DNA of 64,000 nt from Luzula sylvatica (Eukaryota > Streptophyta > Magnoliopsida > Poales > Juncaceae): NCBI GenBank assembly GCA_946800325.1, contig OX326958.1, positions 10,240,001 to 10,304,000 on the forward strand, in the 5' to 3' direction. The position numbers and the translations under genes were made by a program. Positions within the stretch are counted from its first letter, which is position 1; every line of letters begins with the position of its first letter. This document shows positions 47,037 through 57,831 of the stretch, in pieces. Below the pieces are notes generated by a model, which made no database searches, had not been told where the DNA came from, and saw nothing but the letters and a program-made list of their open reading frames with translations.

Positions 47037-48446
47037 TGTTGGTTCAAATTTCCTGATAGTTTGATTATTTCAAAACACTGTCATTACTAATGTTTACATC
47101 CAGAAAAGTGCAGGATAACATAGGTACGATACGAAGATGAAGGAGGACTTGTGAAGGAGGACTTCATTGGATTACATCAAGAATCAAGACATGAAGTCTC
47201 AAGATAAACAAGAAAAGAAGAAAACAAGGAAGGCCATTGGAATACATCAAGACTCAAGATGTTGAAGCCTTCCGTGAGTGGGATACGCCACAAATAAACC
47301 ATAGGTACAAACCTAGTAGAACTCAAGTAAAATCATGTTCAAAATAACAAAGAGTTCAGTCAAGCAGGAAGTGCGTTCTGAACGAACTCAAAGTCCGTTC
47401 AGAACGGACTTGCTAAATATCAAAACTTTAAAGCTTGATTAGAACCAAACGTGTCACAGGGATCGATGTGTGCGTTCGAACGAACAATCATGTCCGTTCG
47501 AACGGATAATTAGAATCCGTTCAAACACCTTCTGAGTGCGTTGAACGGACAATCCTTCCTGTGAACGGAAAATGTCACAGGAATGTGTGCGTTCGAACGA
47601 ACACACATGTGCGTTCGAACGAACAACCTGGAATCCGTTCACCCACTTTTCAGTGCGTTGAACGGACTCTTGTTCCTGTGAACGCAAAATGCTATGTATA
47701 ATTGAGTCCGTTACGAACGGACATTGTACGTTCGAACGGACCCAAGATGTACTTGCACGTTATTTTGAAACGGCTAGTGCAAACTTCAAGTGCGTTCTGA
47801 ACGGACTGTAATGCGTTCGAACGCACTACAAGTTTTCTGAAGGATTTCTATAGAGAGTATAAATAGAATCCTTCATGGGTCTCTCTCTCCCAACTCTTCA
47901 TTTTCAAACATTCAAACCTAAAAAGAGAGAAACCCTAAGCTGTGATTATCTATATCCATTGATAGCTTGAGAAACCTCTTTAGATCGTTGATCTACTTTC
48001 GAAATTCTCCACTAATCGTATCCCACTCACGTGACCGATCACGTTGTAGCTCGATTAGTGAAAAAGTGTAATAGGCTAGTGCAACAAATTGTAAAGAGCC
48101 TAAGCTATAGATCGATAGAAGCGTGTAAATCGATCTAGGCAAATCCTTGTAATCGAGTTGAGTTGGAATTCAATCGAAAGCCAAAAAGAGGCACAAGGCA
48201 TTCCCGGAGACGTAGGTACTCGCAAATAATTGAGTCGGTCAATTAAGCGAGTAAAGGGTGAGTTAAAGCTACAAAGCAACCACCTACCGAACTTCGTAAA
48301 CAAACATCTTGTGTCTAAGTGTTTGTACGGTATCATCTTTATCATCTAAATTATTATTTATTCCGCACGTAAATTAGGTTTAAATCTAAACTAAGTTTAA
48401 GTTAGATTGCCAAATTTACCCCCCTCTAGGTTAGAATTAACCAACA
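47037..48446 (+). repeat. 5' LTR of element 2
   Basis: Starts TGTTGGTTCAAATTTCC and ends GAATTAACCAACA. A TATA box (TATAAATAG) lies at 47858-47866. Dyad pairs of the GTGCGTT-AACGGAC type fill 47370-47830 upstream of it. It is related to the LTRs at 12320 and 20408. Confidence 0.95.
47370..47830. promoter_or_regulatory. Paired dyads in U3 of element 2 (also at 54080-54540)
   Basis: More than ten dyads occur, among them GTGCGTTCTGAACGAAC, GTCCGTTCAGAACGGAC and GTGCGTTCGAACGAAC, mostly as pairs with centres about 20-22 bp apart. They end close upstream of the TATA box. The 3' LTR repeats the cluster. Confidence 0.6.
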
Positions 48447-48448
48447 AT

Positions 48449-48460
48449 TGGTATCAGAGC
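48449..48460 (+). promoter_or_regulatory. Primer binding site of element 2
   Basis: TGGTATCAGAGC, for initiator tRNA-Met, starts two bases after the LTR end. Confidence 0.95.
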
Positions 48461-48513
48461 AAGGTACTAACCATCTCTTTGAATATTAGGGATAACTTGT
48501 ACTTAACGATCAA

Positions 48514-50868
48514 ATGACCGAAATTAATCCTATTGTACAAAACTCATCGATAAATCCGATAAATACCGTACCCAAATCAAATATATCAAACTCTCGTGAA
48601 TTAGATGGAACCAATTGGAGTTCTTGGAAGAAATGCATGCTAAATGCATTCGCTCTCCAAGGACTTGACAAGGTAGTGTTACGAGGCTTTGTCTTGGCCC
48701 AAGAGGTTGACAAGGACGGAAATGTAACCTACCCTTCTCAAACTAGGGAAGATAGAACTAATGACATTTACGCTCAAAACTTAATACTGAACAATGTAAT
48801 TAGTTCTATCGGATCGCTAGTTGATCATTGTGATAACTCATATGAAATGTGGCGTATGCTAAATGAGAGATACGAGGGCACATCTCAAATGAGAAGAACT
48901 AATATCATCGGACTTGAACAAGAATTCAACAATCTCCGAATGATTGAGGGAGAGTCCGTTGATAAAATCTGGGCAAAAATCAATGTACTAAAAACCCGAT
49001 ATGCCACCCAAAATGCACCTCTTACTGATGATAGAATTATCGCTAGATTACTTCAATCTATGCCCCGTAGTTGGGAATCTTTACGTGTAGCTTTAGGTAC
49101 AGCGGTAGCTTCACAAGACCTCACGCCTGAAGAATTGGTAAGTCAATTCCGAAACTTCGAGATTCGACTCAAGCAACTCGATGAAGAACAAGGAATCTAC
49201 ATACCTTCTCCTCACTCCAAAACCGTAGCTTTGCCCGCCGTGAATGCAAGCAATGACGACAATGAAATGGATGATCTCACGTTGCGACTCCTAGAGTGGC
49301 AAAGGGACGAGAAGCGATTCAACGAGAATCGGAAACAAAAGGGGCTAAAGCTCCATTGCTTTTGGTGCAAGAAAATTGGACACATGATGGAGTCATGTTG
49401 GACTCTCCATCCGGAAAATTCAAGGTGGATCAAAAAGGATGAGGACCACAAGGATCGGGAAAGGCGAGAGCCCCGATATGAAAGAAGATACGAGGACAAG
49501 GGGCGAGAAAATCGTCAAAACTACAAAGGTAAAGAAATCAATAAGAAAAAGGCATATAAAGCTAACATCGATTGTAGATGGGGAGAAACGGACGGGTCAA
49601 GCTCATCATCCGACCCGGATGGTCCGTCAAGTCGACACACCGCAAACCGGGCACTCATGGTAAGGATCGATCCTCCACTAATGAGCGCTGTGGAAGCGGC
49701 CATAAAATCTATTCGTATTGAACGAGGTCTAACTACCACATATCACACGCCCATGGATGTGGACTCGGAACCTTCCACTCCTAATACCTGCTCTACACAT
49801 GACCAATGTCATGAGGTACGTACATACTCTCTGCGTGACATAGAATCAATACATAAATCTAAATTTTCTCCCACATTCAAACTAGAACTCGACTCGTGTG
49901 ACGAGTTTCTTAGAGATGAAGGGAACTCTCAACTAAATGAGGGTAAACTTGAGAGCTCAACACAAGCTCTCAAGGATAAGGTAGCTTCTCTTGAGCTATC
50001 CATTTTGGCATATAAAACTCAAATAAATGAATTTAAAGGTTTTTCAAAGTGTGAGTGTCAAACCCTAAAAGGTGAGATTTCTCATCTAAAAGTCGAAATT
50101 CAAACTCTTAAAGTTGAAAATGAATCCCTGAAGAAGGCTTGTGCAAATATTGCATTGAGTCCTCCTTCATTGGATGATGTTTTAAGATTGTCATTGATAG
50201 GACAAAAGCCAAATGACAAATCCGGTTTAGGATATAAGAAAAATAACGGTAATAAACCCGATTTTTCAATATCTCAAAATCAAAAATCTAAATGGGAAAA
50301 CAATAAATTAAGTAGTCATGGAAATGCTTTCATGTACCATGACTACTACAAAGGTAAATATGCTAAAAATGAACAACCTAAACGTGTCAATAATAATTAT
50401 AAGAAAAATCATTATACACAAAATTCACAATCTAGACATACTAATTTGGGAAGAACCGATTGCTTGTTCAAAAGGGGACCAAATGGGTATTTCTATGAAG
50501 TGACAAACTACACCGAAGCTTCATATCAACAAGGGCCTCCCAAACATTTCACCAACACACATAAACAATTTAAACAAAATAATTTTAAGCAAACTAAATT
50601 GAAATCAAATAATCTTTATCAAATGCCAAAATCGATAAATCCTAAGAGAAGTAATCCGAATCAACTCTCGGACTATTTTGTGAAGAGTACCACACCCACA
50701 AATAAGCCCACCGTAGCATTTTGTAACTATTGTTGCAAAACGGGTCATGTCTCAACAAGTTGTGATCTTCGCAATCCAAAATTAACGTCAAACTCAATAT
50801 GGATGCGTAAAGATCGTCACTCGATGGGTCCCTCTACGTCGTTTGGTATAGGACCTCCTAGGGCTTAA
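48514..50868 (+). CDS. gag: Intact Gag of element 2 (784 aa)
   Basis: Gag packages the element RNA into cytoplasmic particles. The start (MTEINPIVQN) is the first ATG in this frame, about 50 bases past the primer site. Residues 27-60 (ELDGTNWSSWKKCM) form the N-terminal copia gag motif. About 85-235 is the UBN2-type capsid region (MWRMLNERYEG, LLQSMPRSWESL, EELVSQFRNFEI). A CCHC knuckle lies at 282-295 (C-F-W-C-K-K-I-G-H-M-M-E-S-C). A charged, Arg-rich stretch and a Ser/Pro-rich section follow. A predicted coiled coil spans about 482-545, and a second CCHC knuckle lies at 737-750. Two widely separated knuckles and a long spacer make it longer than common copia Gag. The frame is undamaged. The gag of element 1 is a deleted relative. 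Confidence 0.93.
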   Translation: MTEINPIVQNSSINPINTVPKSNISNSRELDGTNWSSWKKCMLNAFALQGLDKVVLRGFVLAQEVDKDGNVTYPSQTREDRTNDIYAQNLILNNVISSIGSLVDHCDNSYEMWRMLNERYEGTSQMRRTNIIGLEQEFNNLRMIEGESVDKIWAKINVLKTRYATQNAPLTDDRIIARLLQSMPRSWESLRVALGTAVASQDLTPEELVSQFRNFEIRLKQLDEEQGIYIPSPHSKTVALPAVNASNDDNEMDDLTLRLLEWQRDEKRFNENRKQKGLKLHCFWCKKIGHMMESCWTLHPENSRWIKKDEDHKDRERREPRYERRYEDKGRENRQNYKGKEINKKKAYKANIDCRWGETDGSSSSSDPDGPSSRHTANRALMVRIDPPLMSAVEAAIKSIRIERGLTTTYHTPMDVDSEPSTPNTCSTHDQCHEVRTYSLRDIESIHKSKFSPTFKLELDSCDEFLRDEGNSQLNEGKLESSTQALKDKVASLELSILAYKTQINEFKGFSKCECQTLKGEISHLKVEIQTLKVENESLKKACANIALSPPSLDDVLRLSLIGQKPNDKSGLGYKKNNGNKPDFSISQNQKSKWENNKLSSHGNAFMYHDYYKGKYAKNEQPKRVNNNYKKNHYTQNSQSRHTNLGRTDCLFKRGPNGYFYEVTNYTEASYQQGPPKHFTNTHKQFKQNNFKQTKLKSNNLYQMPKSINPKRSNPNQLSDYFVKSTTPTNKPTVAFCNYCCKTGHVSTSCDLRNPKLTSNSIWMRKDRHSMGPSTSFGIGPPRA

Positions 50869-51804
50869 GCCTTAATTTGAAACACTATACTCCTTAGTAT
50901 CCCACACCTTAAGCCAAAAATGTAAGGGGAGTATAGGAAATGGGCTAAATTAAATTCTAGCCAAATTGGTCGAGTCTCATGTAGCTACGTCACAAGTGTT
51001 AATAGAGGAGTACATTAGAACCCTTGTCTCGGTAAATAAATCACGATTTCAGTCCAGTGATCACATCTCAGGAACCAGTCCGTTCGAACGAAAAACATGT
51101 GCGTTCGGAACGGACAAATGAAGTCACCAAATACCCTCTCACCAGCCTTAAGTCCGGTCGAACGGACTAAAATGCGTTCGAAACGGAAAACTGAACTATA
51201 AGATCCAAAGTCACAGTTAAATCATGGCGCCATCTAATTTTCCTACCAGTATCAAGTGCGTTCGAACGTACAACTGAATGCGTTCCGAACGGAAAAGTGA
51301 AGTATAGGATTATGGCGCCGGATCATACATTGGCACCGACTCTTAGTGTCAACAGTGTTCAGTGCGTTCGAACGAACAAATAATGCATTCGAACGCACAT
51401 GCCTCACTTAGCGAACCTACTTCGAACCCTTACACTCGCGCCTTTTCATATTCTGGCGTCTCTTCTACGTTGTGTGTGCGTTCTTGACGCACATAGGAGT
51501 CCGTTCGAACGGACGTAACAACTTCCTAGATACAACTTAAAAACCCAAAATAGCGCCTTTTCTCAGACATGAATGCGTTCCAACGAACTTGAAAAGTGCG
51601 TTCGAACGGACTCGTCGTAATAACTCTTCGTCCACATGCAACCGACTGCATTCAATGGATGTGATGGCACCTTTTTCCCTTACGGCGCGACTTGAAGGGA
51701 CAAGATCTCTTCAGTTACTTAGCCCCCCCCTTTTTCATTCTCTCTCCTTGTTTCTCTTCCAAAAACTCTCTCTCTAAGAAAAACTAAAACCTTCAACAAC
51801 AGCC
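50869..51804 (+). other. Dyad- and GGCGCC-rich region before the extra ORF
   Basis: After the gag stop, about 75 bases resemble the gag-pol gap of element 1, up to GGGGAGTATAG, then similarity ends. From 51070 to 51610 at least a dozen dyads occur (GTCCGTTCGAACGGAC, GTGCGTTCGAACGAAC, with GAAC or GGAA variants). Interspersed are GC words ATGGCGCCAT, ATGGCGCCGG, TCGCGCCTTTT and TAGCGCCTTTT. A pyrimidine-rich stretch (51720-51780) and AACAGCCATGG at the next start codon look like the 5' UTR of an ordinary plant gene. It may be an internal promoter; no clear TATA box is seen. Confidence 0.5.
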
Positions 51805-53091
51805 ATGGACGCCTCAAACTCGAGATCGAAAGCCAAGGCAAAGGGGAAGAAGATAGTAGGCGAGAGTTCGAACGCTCAAAGAAGAATGAAGCAAGCGGCC
51901 AAGAAGCCTACTCTTGAAGAACGCATTCAACGTGACTATGACTTCTCTGACCCAAACAACGAGCATCTGTTTCGAACTCAGGACGCTGGTATCCTCTTCC
52001 ATGAATGGGTATCCAAGAGACCAATTGCTCCATGCTACTACTATGAGTTTCCGCCAAACATACATCACCTCCTCGACAAAGTCGAGGAAATCGAACGTAC
52101 ATGGGGATTCGCAAATTTAGCATGCCTAAACGTCAAATCGCATGATGTAATCACGCGACTATTTTACGCAAACGCTGAATTCCACCGTGATGAAGAAAAG
52201 GTAACGTCATACATCCTCGGTGAAGATGTCGAAATCTCTATCAAAAACTTGAATGTATTGCTCGGACTAAGGGACGGCGGAGAGAAAATCTACGACACTC
52301 GCAAGGCGAGACTCGAAGCTGCCATCACGGGTATCAAACCTGGGCAAGGGGCATCTCACTTGGCCGCCCATGAACAGTTTATCTGGGCCATCGGTAATAA
52401 CATTCTCACTCCCTCAGAAAAATTCAAGATGAATCTCGAACAGCGGGATATTATACTCTTGCATCGCATGTGGTACAAGGATCAACTACCCATCCACGTG
52501 CCCTTTCTCATCACAAGCCACATGGAAAGTGTAATGAGTCATAAGAACGCGTCCTTGCCATACGGAACATTGATTGCTCGTATGATGGAACTCCAAGGTA
52601 TTGAGATACCACTGAGCGATTGGGATTTTCGTCCGAAATCACCAATCAACCTCGCATCCGATGCAAACCTCCGACGGTTTGGATATCGGTATTCGCCGAG
52701 AATCCTAGGATGGATTATTGACTCCGCAAAGGATGCGGTGGCGTATCACCTTCCCCGCGATCCTACCCGGTGGACGAAGGGCAACACCTTGGACGAGGAA
52801 GAGGAAAACGTCGACCCAACCAATACCGATGAAAGCGGTGAAGAACCGGCTCCCAAACAAAAGAGGAATGTGGGAAAGGGGGAATCCTCCAATGCCCAAA
52901 CGGAACGGGATGATAAGAGGTTTGCCTATGTGAAGGAGATGCTCGACGAAATGGATGAGCGCATGGAGCAACACGGAAGATCAATGCATGATGCGTTTCG
53001 TGTATCTGAAGCACGGATGCTTGAGAACGTGGATCGTCAATTTGCCGATCTTTACGTTCATCTTGAGAACAGGTTCGGAACGCACCATTAA
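51805..53091 (+). CDS. Transposase_32-like 'putative plant transposon protein' (428 aa) in a retroelement
   Basis: The ATG lies in a good plant context (AACAGCCATGG). Residues 6-17 are Lys-rich (SRSKAKAKGKK), a likely nuclear signal. Residues about 60-310 carry segments typical of the plant-specific Transposase_32-like family: VITRLFYANAEF, then a short beta-rich stretch leading to NLNVLLGLRDG, then QFIWAIGNNILTP, LLHRMWYKDQLP and SLPYGTLIARMMELQGIEIP. About 320-370 is acidic and Ser/Pro-rich. The C-terminus (about 376-425) is a predicted coiled coil (VKEMLDEMDERMEQ). The family's biochemical role is unknown; despite the name I see no catalytic triad. The frame is intact in a very young element, which suggests recent selection or recent descent from a functional copy. 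It occupies the place of pol. A DNA-binding or anti-silencing role on the nearby dyads is possible but is only inference. Confidence 0.8.
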   Translation: MDASNSRSKAKAKGKKIVGESSNAQRRMKQAAKKPTLEERIQRDYDFSDPNNEHLFRTQDAGILFHEWVSKRPIAPCYYYEFPPNIHHLLDKVEEIERTWGFANLACLNVKSHDVITRLFYANAEFHRDEEKVTSYILGEDVEISIKNLNVLLGLRDGGEKIYDTRKARLEAAITGIKPGQGASHLAAHEQFIWAIGNNILTPSEKFKMNLEQRDIILLHRMWYKDQLPIHVPFLITSHMESVMSHKNASLPYGTLIARMMELQGIEIPLSDWDFRPKSPINLASDANLRRFGYRYSPRILGWIIDSAKDAVAYHLPRDPTRWTKGNTLDEEEENVDPTNTDESGEEPAPKQKRNVGKGESSNAQTERDDKRFAYVKEMLDEMDERMEQHGRSMHDAFRVSEARMLENVDRQFADLYVHLENRFGTHH

Positions 53092-53734
53092 TTCCTAACC
53101 CGAGCAAAATGAAGTGTGATCAACCTTGGTTGTGGTGTGTGTTGTGTCGTATTATATTATATTATATTATGTTATGTTATGTCTAAAGTATTGAGTATAC
53201 ATGAGAGTATGTGAGAACTTATAAAAACTTTGATGTGTGTCGGTATGATTGAACAATTAGGTCTATTGAGTAAGTATGTTTGATGAATAATTATGGTATT
53301 ATGTCAGTAGCATAAACTTGCGCATTTATTGTATTATCCTATTTTGATTTAGTGTCAGTTTAACCTGTTGCATCTATTTTGGATTTTTTTATTATTTTTA
53401 TATATAACATATCAGTCCAGAAGCAAGTGCGTTCGAACGCATTATTTTTTTCCGTTCGGAACGCACACACACAAAACCTGTTATATTTTCTTAAAAATCT
53501 ACTAAATTTTGAAAGGATTGTCATCATTCAAAACAAAAGAATTTGATCATATTTACGAGCTCATACATTCATCAATTCACTCTTTGAGGGGGAGCTCGCA
53601 TTTAGGGGGAGCCTTCCGTTGATGAAGTCTCCATGACCCTTTTGATCTATTTCAAAATGGGGGAGAAACGATCGTACGGAAAGTTCTCAACTAAATGTGA
53701 AACTCTCCAAACCGACAGTGTTTTGAAATTAATC
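53092..53734 (+). other. 3' non-coding region of element 2
   Basis: It contains a TTATA run (53145-53180), another dyad pair at about 53428-53468 (GTGCGTTCGAACGC, CCGTTCGGAACGCAC), and four purine tracts (GAGGGGGAG, TTAGGGGGAG, ATGGGGGAG, AAAGGGGGAG) toward the 3' LTR. No gene is seen. Confidence 0.65.
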
Positions 53735-53745
53735 AAAAGGGGGAG
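53735..53745 (+). promoter_or_regulatory. Polypurine tract of element 2
   Basis: AAAAGGGGGAG ends two bases before the 3' LTR, the expected position for the primer of plus-strand DNA synthesis. Confidence 0.85.
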
Positions 53746-53747
53746 TT

Positions 53748-55153
53748 TGTTGGTTCAAATTTCCTGATAGTTTGATTATTTCAAAACACTGTCATTACTA
53801 ATGTTTACATCCAGAAAAGTGCAGGATAACATAGGTACGATACGAAGATGAAGGAGGACTTGTGAAGGAGGACTTCATTGGATTACATCAAGAATCAAGA
53901 CATGAAGTCTCAAGATAAACAAGAAAAGAAGAAAACAAGGAAGGCCATTGGAATACATCAAGACTCAAGATGTTGAAGCCTTCCGTGAGTGGGATACGCC
54001 ACAAATAAACCATAGGTACAAACCTAGTAGAACTCAAGTAAAATCATGTTCAAAATAACAAAGAGTTCAGTCAAGCAGGAAGTGCGTTCTGAACGAACTC
54101 AAAGTCCGTTCAGAACGGACTTGCTAAATATCAAAACTTTAAAGCTTGATTAGAACCAAACGTGTCACAGGGATGTGTGCGTTCGAACGAACAATCATGT
54201 CCGTTCGAACGGATAATTAGAATCCGTTCAAACACCTTCTGAGTGCGTTGAACGGACAATCCTTCCTGTGAACAGAAAATGTCATAGGAATGTGTGCGTT
54301 CGAACGAACACACATGTGCGTTCGAACGAACAACCTGGAATCCGTTCACCCACTTTTCAGTGCGTTGAACGGACTCTTGTTCCTGTGAACGCAAAATGCT
54401 ATGTATAATTGAGTCCGTTACGAACGGACATTGTACGTTCGAACGGACCCAAGATGTACTTGCACGTTATTTTGAAACGGCTAGTGCAAACTTCAAGTGC
54501 GTTCTGAACGGACTGTAATGCGTTCGAACGCACTACAAGTTTTCTGAAGGATTTCTATAGAGAGTATAAATAGAATCCTTCATGGGTCTCTCTCTCCCAA
54601 CTCTTCATTTTCAAACATTCAAACCTAAAAAGAGAGAAACCCTAAGCTGTGATTATCTATATCCATTGATAGCTTGAGAAACCTCTTTAGATCGTTGATC
54701 TACTTTCGAAATTCTCCACTAATCGTATCCCACTCACGTGACCGATCACGTTGTAGCTCGATTAGTGAAAAAGTGTAATAGGCTAGTGCAACAAATTGTA
54801 AAGAGCCTAAGCTATAGATCGATAGAAGCGTGTAAATCGATCTAGGCAAATCCTTGTAATCGAGTTGAGTTGGAATTCAATCGAAAGCCAAAAAGAGGCA
54901 CAAGGCATTCCCGGAGACGTAGGTACTCGCAAATAATTGAGTCGGTCAATTAAGCGAGTAAAGGGTGAGTTAAAGCTACAAAGCAACCACCTACCGAACT
55001 TCGTAAACAAACATCTTGTGTCTAAGTGTTTGTACGGTATCATCTTTATCATCTAAATTATTATTTATTCCGCACGTAAATTAGGTTTAAATCTAAACTA
55101 AGTTTAAGTTAGATTGCCAAATTTACCCCCCTCTAGGTTAGAATTAACCAACA
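53748..55153 (+). repeat. 3' LTR of element 2
   Basis: A 1406-bp copy of 47037-48446 that lacks four bases near 54173 and has two visible substitutions near 54275-54287. It ends ACCAACA directly before the CCTCC duplication. Confidence 0.95.
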
Positions 55154-56751
55154 CCTCCCACAAGTTGCTTTGGCAGACGAGTGGGATCTCGCTATTTAGG
55201 TAGGATTATATCCAATCGCATCCAATGCGACTCTTGAACCTTTATAGGATTTCGGTGATGGATCGTATCATATACAATCCCAGTTCCGTGTGTGCATCCT
55301 ATCTATGCCCCGAACTTCCAATCAAGTCGGCTTTGGCCTCAACCCTTACTGGCTTGAACGGTTAAGTCACAACCATACTCAGCGTATCGTTCAAATAAAC
55401 TACTAATAAGTCGGCTTTGGCCTTAACCCTTATCAGTCCCTATTTAACGCTTGCCACCCCGTCGATGACTACAATAACCCATGTCGGCTTTGGCCTTAAC
55501 CCATGTGAGACGTAGTACCGAACATAGTGGTTGTGAGTATGGAAGGCATTTCCATGACTTAAATATTATGAGGGATCATGACATTCATGTTTAATAATTC
55601 GTGACATAATCATATTATATCACTATCACAAGATTTTCAAAATGCATATGATTTATTTAGGGAGACTAATTATTCTAAATAATTAATTATCTAATATGCT
55701 AGTATGATTTAATTAATTGATTAGAGATTAAGATAGGCCTAAAGGTATGTATATCTCATATACACCTTTTCAAACAGAAAACTGCATACACCCTTTCAGT
55801 AATCTGTCAGAACGAAAATGGTAAATTCCTCTGACAGAAAATCAACTAACACGAAAGTTGTAGACAATCTTATTATCTTTCCAACCCAATTGGAGTTCGG
55901 ACCCGAATGTTACGGCAGTTTTACTGACTATATGTCAAACTGTCGCACCCTTTCGGTATTTCATTAGAACGACACTGATACGTCGCTCAAATGAAATATA
56001 TTACGACATGAAAGTTCTAGATAATCTCATTATCTAACTAACCCAATTTGAACCATTCAAATCGGAGTTTCCTACTGAACGTTATACCAGTTTTAGTAAA
56101 ATACGGACAAACGAAAAGGTAAGTATATCCAATAGACACCTTTTCAACCAGAAAACTACAGACACCTTTTCAGTATTCTGTCGAAACGAAATTATTAAAT
56201 TGTTCCAACCGACTTTTAACGTGAACGAAAGTTCTAGATAATCTTATTATCTAACTAACCCAATTGGATTGGACTCAATTGGAGTTTCGATGCGACAGTT
56301 ACGGACGTTTTAGTCTCTGTATGTCAAACAGTCGCAACCTTTCGTTATTCCATAAAAACGACACTGATAATTCGTTCAAATGAAAAAACTTTCTGTATCA
56401 AAGTAATAGATAATCTCATTATCTAACTACGCCAATTTGATCCAATCAATTTGGAGTTTTCCACTGAAAATTATCTTAGTTTTACTCACTGTTTCGTATT
56501 CTAATTTTCTGCAGATTTTGCCGTTTCTTCCGTTTTCGCTCGTTTCTGAAACGATAAATCATGGAACATTTTCACGATAATTCCTAGATACTCTCAATCA
56601 ACTTTTGATTGATCTCTAGAGAATTATACTTGTGATTTTTAACGAAATTGGAATCTCTATATCTATCATCATGCAAACGGGTACGAACTTTGATAACCCG
56701 TGCGTATATCGAATATACGACTATGATTCGACCCTTGAATCGATGGCGATC
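55154..56751 (-). other. Leader of element 4
   Basis: This is the sequence between element 4's primer site and the point where element 2 entered. It resembles the leader at 33501-34250 and includes internal repeats of GTTCTAGATAATCTYATTATCTAACTAACCC (several copies between 55855 and 56440, shown here with Y for C/T in short form). No coding frame is seen. Confidence 0.6.
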
Positions 56752-56763
56752 GCTCTGATACCA
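56752..56763 (-). promoter_or_regulatory. Primer binding site of element 4
   Basis: GCTCTGATACCA on the plus strand is TGGTATCAGAGC on the minus strand. It sits one base from the LTR at 56765 and fixes the element's minus orientation. Confidence 0.95.
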
Positions 56764-56764
56764 C

Positions 56765-57826
56765 TGTTGGGAATTCACCCATCCCCGGGCCCGCGCAGCG
56801 GATATGAAGGCCCGGTCCGGTTCCCTAAATCCAAGATCACGCCATGACTTCGAGGGTACGATGCAAAGTAGGATAGACGATTACCAGCGTGAAATTGATC
56901 ACGCACGATGGGTTGATCGCTCGCATCCTTCTTTTCCTTCAGTGTCACGTTGGTGACTAGCCCGTACGTCCCATACCGCACGTCTCCCACCGTCTTGACA
57001 CGCCTCGGGTTGTCTTCGTGCGTTCCATGCCCGCATGCTTCCACAGCCCGTTACTCGATTCGCTCGTTTCCGTCTCCGGCAGATTTCGTTCCTCCTAATC
57101 GATCACAACCGAAAGAGCCCCAGATGTTGCTCCTCTACTTGTATCCACCTTGACTCGTAAGACGTCGGTCGCGGGTGCAACTGCATAGACGATGCACCGG
57201 CGAACTTGCTCGATTGATTGATTCTCTATACCGGAAAACACCTTTTCACGGTTTCTCTCTCTTTACACCCTTTCTCTCTCTAGAAAGTTGTCTCACAATT
57301 CTCTGGAATATTCTGAATTAATTAACTGAATCAACCACTTTGATGAGAGAGAAATATCCTATTTATATCACATAGGATTAGGATTGGTCAAAAGACATGT
57401 ATATCCAATATACACTCTTTCACACAAAAAATTGCATTAATCTGTCCAGTATTCTGTCCATACGAAATTTGTAAATTTCTCTGACAGAACATCACCCAAC
57501 ACGAAAGTTGTAGATAATCTTATTATCTACACAGCCCAATTTGGCCTGGCCCAATTGGAGCTCGTATGCAAAAGTTATGACTGTTTTACTAACTGTATGT
57601 CATACTGTTGCACCCTTTCGGTATTTCATAGAAACGACACTGATACTTCGTTCATATGAAATATATTTCTATATGAAGGTTGTAGATAATCTTATTATCT
57701 ATCTAACCCAATTTGAACCATTCAAATTGGATTTTCCTACAGAACGATATGACCACGAATGTACGCTTACATTCGTTTATCCTTGTGTACACTTTTACGG
57801 TTGATCCTGAAACTGTATTTCCTTCA
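56765..57826 (-). repeat. 5' LTR of element 4
   Basis: A 1062-bp LTR matching 41153-42214 with about 20 differences by hand count. It is followed on the plus strand by the TGTAC duplication and the rest of element 3's RNase H. Confidence 0.93.
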
Positions 57827-57831
57827 TGTAC

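Larger units (their letters stand above)
47037..55153 (+). mobile_element. Copia-type element 2: young, gag plus extra ORF, no pol
   Basis: The element is 8117 bp long, flanked by CCTCC on both sides (47032-47036 and 55154-55158). Its LTRs (1410 and 1406 bp) differ by one 4-base indel and two substitutions by eye, so the insertion is very recent. The interior has a primer site, an intact 784-codon gag, a dyad-rich stretch, an intact 428-codon ORF and a polypurine tract. No protease, integrase, RT or RNase H is present in any frame. It must rely on enzymes from another element. Element 1 (12320) shares its LTR type and gag family and is a relative that still carries pol. Confidence 0.95.
41153..57826 (-). 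mobile_element. Copia element 4, minus strand, nested in element 3's pol
   Basis: LTRs of 1062 bp at both ends (41153-42214 and 56765-57826) read TG...CA. The RNase H codons of element 3 are interrupted with duplication of TGTAC (41148-41152 and 57827-57831). A minus-strand primer site at 56752-56763 fixes the orientation. The interior (42215-47036 and 55154-56764, about 6.4 kb) holds heavily decayed gag and pol and was itself entered by element 2 in its leader. The LTRs differ at only about 2% of positions, much less than the decay of the interior would suggest. Confidence 0.93.

Noticed and set aside
51805..53091. Reading the 428-aa ORF as an env-like gene
   Set aside because: It has no signal peptide or membrane span, and its segments match the Transposase_32-like group better.
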